Shown here in pieces: positions 1 through 4,435 of a stretch of DNA of 6,837 nucleotides. The position numbers and the translations under genes were made by a program. Numbering within the stretch: the stretch's first letter is position 1; each line of letters begins with the position of its first letter. Source of the stretch: an uncultured Planctomycetaceae bacterium (GTDB taxonomy: Bacteria; Planctomycetota; Planctomycetia; Planctomycetales; Planctomycetaceae); the NCBI GenBank assembly GCA_903823545.1, contig CAIJTL010001429.1:1-6837 (forward strand), given 5' to 3'. The notes beneath the pieces were generated by a model, which was given only the letters and a program-made list of their open reading frames with translations, was not told the DNA's origin and made no database searches.

Positions 1-2
1 AA

Positions 3-539
3 ATCACCTGGCGCACCCCCGGCTGGAAACCCGCTCCCAACGAGCTCGTCACGCAAGTCACCCCGCGCGACGCCGAAGCGTTCTGTGCGTGGCTGACCGA
101 AAGCGCTCGTAGTGACCGCATTCATGCGGTCGATGGCAAACCAACGCCCAATACCAAGCAACCCGATGCCGTGAAACGACCCGATAAATCGGGTCACTAC
201 GAGCTTTAGCGCCTGCCGACCGAGTCGGAATGGGTTCACGCTTGCCGGGCGGGGAGCGTCCACAAGCACGTCGTCGGTCCCGAACCGGGCGACCTCGCCG
301 ACTACGCCTGGACCCAGGAGTTGCTCGACCCCAACCCCCAGGCCAGCCCGCTGCATCTCGTCGCCCAGAAAAAGCCCAATCCATTCGGACTGCACGACAC
401 GCTGGGAAAAGTCTGGGAGTACACAAGCGATGCGTTTTCGCTGCTCCCCACGCCGTATTGGCTCACAATTACAATGGCTCCAGCGGTTGTCCTTTTTGAA
501 ATCGCGCAGCCGTTTTCTAAAAAATGTGGCAGCACGTGA
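3..539 (+). pseudogene. Formylglycine-generating enzyme (FGE-sulfatase/SUMF1-like) relic, 5' end outside window
   Basis: Reading from base 3, the translation follows the FGE-sulfatase family in order: TWRTPGW, then DAEAFCAWLTE, then after an insertion RLPTESEWVHACRAG, then GDLADYAWTQE, PVGQKKPN-like VAQKKPNPFGL, and HDTLGKVWEYTSD (family: YDMLGNVWEW). Intact members convert a sulfatase Cys to formylglycine or act as other Cys/Ser-modifying or unrelated accessory proteins. The gene is broken. A TAG stop (207-209) sits exactly where the conserved Tyr of YRLPTE belongs, and about 90 nt containing two inverted palindromes separate WLTE from RLPTE, where the family normally has only a few residues. 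Similarity ends near base 440; the C-terminal GGSW.../active-site Cys part is absent and the frame runs into unrelated sequence to the TGA at 537-539. The family call is firm from motifs. The start lies upstream of the window. Confidence 0.82.
105..204. repeat. Inverted pair of GTAG-type REP-like palindromes (BIME-like), inserted in the FGE-like gene
   Basis: Two 27-nt units face each other. The + unit (105-131) reads GCTCGTAGT followed by the palindrome GACCGCAT-TC-ATGCGGTC (114-131). The - unit (204-178) reads GCTCGTAGT followed by GACCCGAT-TT-ATCGGGTC. The 13-nt outer arms (105-117 and 192-204) are perfect inverted repeats. The stems differ but each is fully self-complementary. A GTAG tetranucleotide at the 5' foot of a hairpin is the hallmark of REP sequences mobilised by REP-associated tyrosine transposases (RAYTs). 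Assigning these units to that class is an inference; no RAYT gene is in the window. Confidence 0.75.
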
Positions 540-545
540 AACCTT
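537..545 (+). promoter_or_regulatory. Possible ECF-type -35 element upstream of the EF-hand/sigma cluster
   Basis: TGAAACCTT resembles the GAAAC core common in -35 elements of ECF sigma promoters, and it lies about 90 nt before the EF-hand start. No convincing -10 partner could be fixed 16-17 nt downstream, so this is a weak call. If real, it would suggest autoregulation by the sigma factor encoded at 1128-1718. A perfect 12-bp palindrome, CGATCCGGATCG (577-588), lies between it and the gene and could be an operator. Confidence 0.2.
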
Positions 546-631
546 CGAGGGCGCCATCACCACTAAAGCTGTTGAGCGATCCGGATCGTCAGCGGGTGGT
601 GTGACAAAACTCTTCTCAAAAGGAACGTGTG

Positions 632-991
632 ATGATTGGACGTTGGAAACTGGGTGTGGTTGCGGTGGTTGCCGCTGTGGCTTTGGCGGGGTTTTCGGTG
701 AGCGCGGCCGATGCGCCGGCGACGGCTCGTGGACAGGGTGGTCCACCGTGGGCTCGTGGTGGGCAGAGGCCGCGACCGTTCATGCTGTTTCAAATCTTCG
801 ATGCCGACGAAGATGGTGCTTTGACCGAGGACGAAGTTCCGGCTCCTGTCTGGTCACGGTTGTCGGCGGCCGATCTGGACGATGACGGTGCGGTGACTCG
901 CGAAGAGATCATGGCCTATCTCCAGATAAGCGGCGGTGCGGGACGTCCTGGAAGTGGATCGCGGCCACAAGTTGAGCAACCCACGAAGTAG
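632..991 (+). CDS. Small exported EF-hand protein
   Basis: A 119-residue protein, probably a calcium-binding protein of the periplasm or cell surface. Residues 1-25 form a signal peptide: a basic start (MIGRWK), a hydrophobic core (LGVVAVVAAVALAGF) and an Ala-rich cleavage region (SVSA-AD). A Gly/Pro/Arg-rich linker follows (30-50), then two complete EF-hand loops. Loop 1 is DADEDGALTEDE (57-68) and loop 2 is DLDDDGAVTREE (81-92), with Asp at positions 1, 3 and 5, Gly at 6 and Glu at 12 in both. The tail is low-complexity. ATG 632 is preferred over GTG 629 because AAGGA (620-624) is 7 nt upstream of it. The sigma-factor gene starts 136 nt downstream, past a strong hairpin, so the two may or may not share a transcript. 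A role as the calcium-dependent output or input of the sigma system is inference only. Confidence 0.85.
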   Translation: MIGRWKLGVVAVVAAVALAGFSVSAADAPATARGQGGPPWARGGQRPRPFMLFQIFDADEDGALTEDEVPAPVWSRLSAADLDDDGAVTREEIMAYLQISGGAGRPGSGSRPQVEQPTK

Positions 992-1027
992 TTCGATGCA
1001 AACAACGATGCGGATCGATGACTTCTG

Positions 1028-1064
1028 CCTGACCCGCCCAAGGCTCTGTTTTTGGGCGGGCAGG
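1028..1064 (+). terminator. Strong hairpin between EF-hand and sigma genes (weak terminator or attenuator)
   Basis: CCTG, a bulged A, then CCCGCCCAA (1033-1041) pair with TTGGGCGGG (1052-1060) and CAGG (1061-1064), giving a 13-bp G+C-rich stem and a 10-nt loop. The hairpin starts 36 nt after the EF-hand stop codon. No uninterrupted T tract follows (TTCGTTGATTT), so full intrinsic termination is uncertain. It could reduce read-through into the sigma gene or protect the 3' end of the upstream mRNA. Confidence 0.5.
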
Positions 1065-1127
1065 TTCGTTGATTTGGCCTCCGTCGCGATGGTGGATTTG
1101 GTTTCGTCTGAGGTGCGTTCGGCGATC

Positions 1128-1718
1128 ATGGCCAGCAATTCCAGCGAGTCCGTTGAAGCAGGATTCTCCACCGAACGGGCGAACGAACTGGCCGAACTCG
1201 CGGCGGCTCAGCGAGGGGACGGCGAGGCGTATCGCAAAATCGTCGAGCGTTACCAAAGTCTGATCGGCACTCAGATGCGTCGCTTCACTCGCGATATGGC
1301 TGAGCGAGATGCGTTGGTCCAAGACGTCTTCGTCGAAGCGTACTTCAGTCTGTCGAGCTTTCGCGGGCGATCGCCATTCGAGCATTGGCTTCGGAAGGTC
1401 GCGGTGCGAGTTGGCTATCGCTTTTGGAACTCCCGGGCACGAACTCGTGCAACGCCGCAACTCTCCGACGAGCAATGGGAACAGCTTCGCGGATCGGTCG
1501 CGGAACCGGTCACGAACAGTGCTGCGGCGGAACTTGTGCAAGAGTTGCTCGAGATGCTCACACCGCCAGATCGCCTGGTGTTGACGCTGATTTATTTGGA
1601 TGGCTGCACGATGGCTGAGGCGGCTGAGCGAGCGGGTTGGACGACGATCGGGACGAAGGTCCGTGCGTCGCGTGCTCGTAAGAAATTACGAGACTTGCTT
1701 GAAGGAGGTGCTCTGTGA
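1128..1718 (+). CDS. ECF-family RNA polymerase sigma-70 factor
   Basis: From ATG 1128 the product is 196 residues, the usual ECF size, with only regions 2 and 4. Region 2 covers about residues 25-103: AAAQRGDGEAYRKIVERYQ (2.1), DALVQDVFVEAY (2.2, core-binding DxVQDvF pattern) and the 2.3/2.4 segment SPFEHWLRKVAVRVGYRFWNSR. A linker (104-140) leads to region 4 (about 142-192): LTPPDRLVLTLIYLDGC, then the helix-turn-helix TMAEAAERAGWTTIGTKVRASRARKKL read in two steps. It would redirect RNA polymerase to stress or envelope genes. The frame is open further upstream, with ATG at 1089 and back to 936. I chose 1128 because the conserved domain begins just after it and a weak GAGG lies at 1110-1113; the start is uncertain. 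Its stop overlaps the next gene by 4 nt. Regulation by the downstream membrane protein is inferred from gene order. Confidence 0.85.
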   Translation: MASNSSESVEAGFSTERANELAELAAAQRGDGEAYRKIVERYQSLIGTQMRRFTRDMAERDALVQDVFVEAYFSLSSFRGRSPFEHWLRKVAVRVGYRFWNSRARTRATPQLSDEQWEQLRGSVAEPVTNSAAAELVQELLEMLTPPDRLVLTLIYLDGCTMAEAAERAGWTTIGTKVRASRARKKLRDLLEGGAL

Positions 1719-1987
1719 AACGCGATCCGTTGGCTCAATTCAAACGCCTGGCCGAGCAAGCTCGCGCCGAAGTCGCACCGTCGCCAGCGGTGACGGACGC
1801 GGTGCTCCGAACGATTCAACAACGTCAGTCTGTGCGGTTCGACGACGCGCTGCGAGCGACTCTGTGGTTCACGGTGGCGACGAGTTGCACAGCCGCCGCC
1901 ATGCTGTGGTTCGCATGGCCCGCGTGGGAAATGACCGTCGAGCCCTATGCCTTGCTCTGGTCACCACTCGCAGGAACCTTGCCATGA
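1715..1987 (+). CDS. Small single-pass membrane protein, candidate anti-sigma factor
   Basis: A 90-residue protein. Residues 1-46 are a charged, probably helical cytoplasmic segment (MKRDPLAQFKRLAEQARAEV...). Residues about 47-70 are one hydrophobic, Trp-rich membrane span (LRATLWFTVATSCTAAAMLWF), followed by a short tail of about 20 residues. It starts at GTG 1715 within the sigma stop (GTGA overlap), with a near-ideal AGGAGGT 5-6 nt upstream, so it is probably translated in step with the sigma factor. No classical zinc anti-sigma motif (HxxxCxxC) is present. The size and plan match minimal membrane anti-sigma factors such as CnrY (about 95 residues) in architecture, not in recognisable sequence. 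The function rests on position immediately after the sigma gene. It could instead be an unrelated small membrane protein. Confidence 0.72.
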   Translation: MKRDPLAQFKRLAEQARAEVAPSPAVTDAVLRTIQQRQSVRFDDALRATLWFTVATSCTAAAMLWFAWPAWEMTVEPYALLWSPLAGTLP

Positions 1988-2430
1988 CCGATTCGACAAA
2001 CCAGCCGCTGTCAACTGATTCGCTCGCCGTATCGTCGTCGCGTCATCGGCTGAAGTGGGTGTTACTGGTGGTGATCTTTGGTGCGGGCGTGGCCGTCGGA
2101 GCCGCCGGTTCCGCAATGCTCATCCGCCAGCGAATTGCGTCGGTGCTGAGTCAGCCTGAGCAGATTCCCGATCGAGTCGTGCCACTTCTGCGTCGCCGCT
2201 TGTCATTGACCGACGAGCAGACAAAGCAAGTCGCCGCCATCGTGCACCGACGCTACACCGCGCTAGAAGAACTTCGCTCCGAATTCACTCCGCGAGCCGC
2301 CACTGAACTTCGCTTGCTGCGGACGGAAGTTGATGCCGTCCTGTCCTCCGATCAAAAACAACGTTGGGCCATCTGGTGCGAACGCGTCGAAGAACATCTC
2401 CCCTCGACTCCGGCTCAGAAGCCCGACTGA
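1984..2430 (+). CDS. Membrane-anchored Spy/CpxP/CnrX-like periplasmic protein (heavy-metal-resistance/LTxxQ type)
   Basis: A 148-residue protein. A Ser/Thr-rich cytoplasmic tail and RHRLK lead into a membrane span (about 24-47, WVLLVVIFGAGVAVGAAGSAML). After it comes a helical periplasmic part with the two short motifs typical of Spy/CpxP/ZraP/CnrX proteins: LTDEQ (75-79, in RRLSLTDEQTKQVAAIV) and LSSDQ (120-124, in VDAVLSSDQKQRW). In this superfamily, members sense or buffer metals or misfolded proteins in the periplasm; CnrX signals to the membrane anti-sigma CnrY. Here only H88 (VHRRY), H138 and a few acidic residues are obvious ligands, so metal sensing is unproven. The gene starts at ATG 1984 in an ATGA overlap with the previous stop, with AGGAA 7 nt upstream. 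It closes the three-gene coupled unit, and no terminator is evident after it. Confidence 0.75.
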   Translation: MTDSTNQPLSTDSLAVSSSRHRLKWVLLVVIFGAGVAVGAAGSAMLIRQRIASVLSQPEQIPDRVVPLLRRRLSLTDEQTKQVAAIVHRRYTALEELRSEFTPRAATELRLLRTEVDAVLSSDQKQRWAIWCERVEEHLPSTPAQKPD

Positions 2431-2616
2431 CCGAACCCTTCCGTCCGCAGTCGAGACGCTCCGGACCGCCGCCGCTTTCTGGGCTGGGAGCAGTCCTAAG
2501 GTACGGTCGGGTTTGACGTGGAGACGAACCGCCGACTGGGCCTGCTGTTCTCGTGGCTGACAGGCGACCACTGGCTCTGCCTCGCCCCTGTGTTGTTTTC
2601 TTTGGAGGCCACTACC

Positions 2617-2659
2617 GCGGCAGCCCCGGCGTCGAAGCCCAAATCGTCGACGTTGCCAT
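2617..2659. repeat. 43-bp direct repeat, copy 1
   Basis: This segment begins GCGGCAGCCCCGGCGTCGAA and recurs at 2877-2919 with 4 mismatches in 43 positions, exactly 260 nt downstream in the same orientation. In the same relative frame both copies encode a similar peptide (GSPGVEAQIVDVA here, GSPGVEVQSVDVA in copy 2). That suggests either a duplicated coding remnant or a dispersed repeat. Confidence 0.8.
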
Positions 2660-2812
2660 GCACGAAGACGGCTCCCAACGCACCTACACCCCCCCCCCGA
2701 ATTCGCCGAGACGTTCAATTGGAAGAACGACCCGGAGAAAGCCGAGTTGCTGGGGAAGTTAGGGGACACGGACGACGCGGAAGACACGGAGACGGCGAAG
2801 AAGGGAAGACTC
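2619..2812 (+). pseudogene. Frameshifted coding remnant of unknown family
   Basis: Two stretches look protein-like but lie in different frames on either side of a run of ten C (2689-2698). The first is GSPGVEAQIVDVAMHEDGS...TYTPPP and the second is EFAETFNWKNDPEKAELLGKL, which continues into acidic residues and stops at 2815-2817 after GRLE. Adding one C, or removing two, would join them into a single frame. I do not recognise the family. The second part runs into the dispersed repeat at 2763-2791, so its natural C-terminus is probably lost. It could be a decayed gene, a homopolymer slippage product or a sequencing error in the C run; no start codon with a ribosome site was found. Confidence 0.35.
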
Positions 2813-2866
2813 GAATGAGGATTCAAGATTGACCCCACTCCGTGTCGTCAGCGTATTCCGTGTCCC
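2763..2866. repeat. Imperfect 29-bp inverted repeat with 9-bp internal periodicity
   Basis: The left arm (2763-2791) and the reverse complement of the right arm (2838-2866) match at 25 of 29 positions. Both start GGGACACGGA and end GACACGGAG; mismatches are confined to the middle. The left arm consists of degenerate 9-nt units (GGACACGGA, CGACGCGGA, AGACACGGA). The arms flank a 46-nt centre. This resembles the 'acacggag'-type dispersed repeats I recall from intergenic regions of planctomycetes and related bacteria, but I cannot verify that from one window. Confidence 0.65.
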
Positions 2867-2876
2867 AATCCCAACT

Positions 2877-2919
2877 GCGGCAGTCCCGGCGTCGAAGTCC
2901 AAAGCGTCGACGTCGCCAT
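2877..2919. repeat. 43-bp direct repeat, copy 2
   Basis: Second copy of the repeat at 2617-2659 (39 of 43 identical, 260-nt offset). It begins 10 nt after the right arm of the inverted repeat, so direct and inverted repeats form one composite structure. Confidence 0.8.
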
Positions 2920-2987
2920 CATCTCTCCGCTCGATAGGACTTCGCTCACACGCTCGCGAATGCTGCAATGGCTCGTCATGGAGAGCT

Positions 2988-3076
2988 TGTGAAAAAATGA
3001 CGTGGGGCACGTTTTCAACGTGCCCTTTCAACCATTTTGGAGCACGTTGAAAACGTGCTCCACGAAATTTTTACAG
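2988..3076. repeat. Inverted pair of GTGG-type REP-like palindromes (BIME-like)
   Basis: The + unit has GTGG at 3002-3005 and the palindrome GGGCACGTT-TTC-AACGTGCCC (3005-3025). The - unit has GTGG at 3063-3060 and the palindrome, read on +, GGAGCACGTT-GAA-AACGTGCTCC (3039-3061). Read outward-in on their own strands they are near copies: TGTGAAAAAATGACGTGG versus TGTAAAAATTTCGTGG before the stem, with the same TTC loop. The stems differ by a paired G-C to A-T change, so pairing is conserved. The unit sits 30 nt from the stop codon of the substrate-binding-protein gene (- strand) and may also serve as its terminator. Confidence 0.75.
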
Positions 3077-3105
3077 GCTCGGAGAGCGGTGGACGCGACG
3101 TTGAA

Positions 3106-4164
3106 TCAAACGATGCAGTGCGTCGGATCGGCCAAATAGAACATCGCGGCCAATTCGTTGGGATGGTCCTTCGAGCAGAGTGGGCCCGGAGTGATGACTT
3201 CCATCGGTACGGTTTCGATCTTCTCGCTGTTGCGAGCGATGAACTGGCCGATGAACAACGATGTGCGGTGGATGCGGCAGACGGGATTCACCGTCGTTGC
3301 GGCGAGCACTCCGCTTTGCACTGCTTCTAAACCTTCTTTCTGGCCGTCGACGGCGACAATCAGCATGTCTTTGTGAATGGTCCCTTTGATGGCTGGTGCG
3401 GCGGCGAGTGCCATGTCGTCGCTGTGGAAGAACGCTCCCGCAATCGGTGTCTTCTCTTGTTCCAACAACGACTCAAAGGTGTTGCGAGCCTTCTCCTTCT
3501 TCCAATCGCACCAGCGAACTTCGCCCCCAACAACTTGCACTTCGGGATATTTCGCGAGAATGTTTTCGCAGCCCTGCTTGCGTCCCTGTGCGCCACTGTG
3601 AGCAGCCAGACCACCGATGTGAACGATCTTTCCTTTGCCGCCAATCTTTTGCATGAGATAGCCGACGCTCTTCTCAGCCATGTCGACATGATTCGGAGTC
3701 ACTTCGCACCAGACACCGGTCTCACGCATTTTTTCCATGTCGACCAGCAACGTGTCCATCGAGATGACCGGGATACCGCGCTGCTTTAACTTGCGAACCG
3801 GTGCCGCGAGCGAATCAATCTGTACGGCCTGAAAGCAGCAGAAGTCCCATTCCTTGTGAACGATCGCGTCGATCTTGTTGCGCTGCTTTTCGGGATCAAA
3901 CTCTCCGTCAAACCATTCGATGTCGATGTCCAGCAGATCGCCCCACAGCTCGGCGGTTGATTTGCCGAGAGCACACCACGTGCTTTGCAGTCCGGCGTTC
4001 GAGAATGCGGCTCGCAATCGTCGTCGACCGGGCTTGCCGCTCGCGTTTACGGCAGGCTGCTGATCACCTCCCGCGCACCCAGCGATTCCTAAGCCCAGAC
4101 CAATGCCGGTCCCTGTTGCGAGTCGTTCCAAAAAGCTACGGCGTGTCGGTTCGATGTTGCTCAT
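3106..4164 (-). CDS. Sugar-type ABC transporter substrate-binding lipoprotein (Peripl_BP_4 / RbsB-like), Tat-exported
   Basis: A 352-residue protein. MSNIEPTRRSFLERLA has a twin-arginine motif (TRRSFLE, 7-13), a Gly-rich hydrophobic segment follows, and LGIAGC (25-30) is a lipobox, so it is probably a Tat-exported lipoprotein anchored at Cys30. The mature part follows the RbsB/LacI periplasmic fold: LRAAFSNAGLQSTWCALGKS (strand 1 and helix), WDFCCFQAVQIDSL, GIPVISMDTLL (130-140), GKIVHIGGLAAHSGAQGRKQG, AGAFFHSDDMALAA (242-255) and IVAVDGQKEGLEAVQSGVLAATT. It would bind a sugar or related small molecule for import or sensing. ATG 4164 was chosen because it places the Tat motif at the N-terminus; GGAG lies about 10 nt upstream. 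The frame is open to 4323, but that extension lacks export logic. No permease or ATPase is adjacent, and 10 Cys is many for this fold. The ligand is unknown. Confidence 0.88.
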   Translation of the reverse strand: MSNIEPTRRSFLERLATGTGIGLGLGIAGCAGGDQQPAVNASGKPGRRRLRAAFSNAGLQSTWCALGKSTAELWGDLLDIDIEWFDGEFDPEKQRNKIDAIVHKEWDFCCFQAVQIDSLAAPVRKLKQRGIPVISMDTLLVDMEKMRETGVWCEVTPNHVDMAEKSVGYLMQKIGGKGKIVHIGGLAAHSGAQGRKQGCENILAKYPEVQVVGGEVRWCDWKKEKARNTFESLLEQEKTPIAGAFFHSDDMALAAAPAIKGTIHKDMLIVAVDGQKEGLEAVQSGVLAATTVNPVCRIHRTSLFIGQFIARNSEKIETVPMEVITPGPLCSKDHPNELAAMFYLADPTHCIV

Positions 4165-4435
4165 GAGCGCTGATCTCCGTGGTGAGGCGTGGGTCGCGAA
4201 ATTGGAAGCGAACATCCTCCCCGGAGGTGAATCGAGTCGCAAGCCAACCAGAATCGTGCGAAGCCACTTTCGACCGCACAATCCCGCGCCGGATCGCGTC
4301 ACAATCGGAACCGCCTCCGACAACTTTGCCGTGTTGTCAAAAGCGTGCTTGTGGGTTGCGACTGACCGGAGCGATAATCACAGTGTGCTGACTCGACCCG
4401 CCCGCCCAATCATCCTTCCTCATTGAGGCCCGCCC
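4165..4435. promoter_or_regulatory. Divergent intergenic region between substrate-binding-protein and DUF1501 genes
   Basis: The 271-nt gap must contain the promoters of both divergent genes. Toward DUF1501, TTGTGG (4349-4354) and GATAAT (4373-4378) are 18 nt apart and form a plausible but weak sigma-70-like pair about 57 nt before the start codon. TGTCAA (4336-4341) would be a perfect TTGACA for the opposite strand, but no -10 follows at normal spacing. A small perfect inverted repeat, CCTCC-CC-GGAGG (4216-4227), lies near the substrate-binding-protein start and might be an operator. Individual sites are low confidence. Confidence 0.35.

Larger units (their letters stand above)
2431..3105. 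other. Gene-poor repeat-rich interval
   Basis: No intact gene is credible in these 675 bases. The stretch holds a short decayed coding remnant, a direct repeat, an imperfect inverted repeat and a REP-like pair, each listed separately. The interval separates the 3' end of the Spy/CnrX-like gene from the 3' end of the substrate-binding-protein gene, so it is convergent intergenic space, a usual landing place for such elements. A terminator for either gene is not clear other than the REP-like hairpins at 3005-3061. Confidence 0.6.

Noticed and set aside
430..885. 151-codon + frame overlapping the EF-hand gene
   Set aside because: It is Gly/Cys/Arg/Trp-rich nonsense in the wrong frame relative to the clear signal peptide and EF-hand protein starting at 632.
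936..1127. Upstream in-frame starts for the sigma factor (936, 1089)
   Set aside because: The frame is open, but the 936 start overlaps the EF-hand gene and reads through the hairpin, and the extra residues do not resemble a sigma domain. 1089 lacks a ribosome site.
909..1541. 210-codon open frame on the - strand across the sigma-factor gene
   Set aside because: It lies antisense to a clear ECF sigma domain, its translation is Arg/Ser-rich with no recognisable motif, and it has no ribosome site. It is explained by codon bias of the real gene.
2263..2838. 191-codon open frame on the - strand
   Set aside because: Half of it is antisense to the Spy/CnrX-like gene and the rest crosses repeats and the C10 tract. 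Its translation is low-complexity (Ser/Arg/Gly) with no family signature.
2988..3076. CRISPR-like repeat-spacer array
   Set aside because: There are only two units, in inverted orientation, with no regular spacers and no cas genes.
4165..4323. N-terminal extension of the substrate-binding protein by 53 codons
   Set aside because: It would bury the Tat motif and lipobox in the middle of the protein. The ATG at 4164 puts them where they must be.
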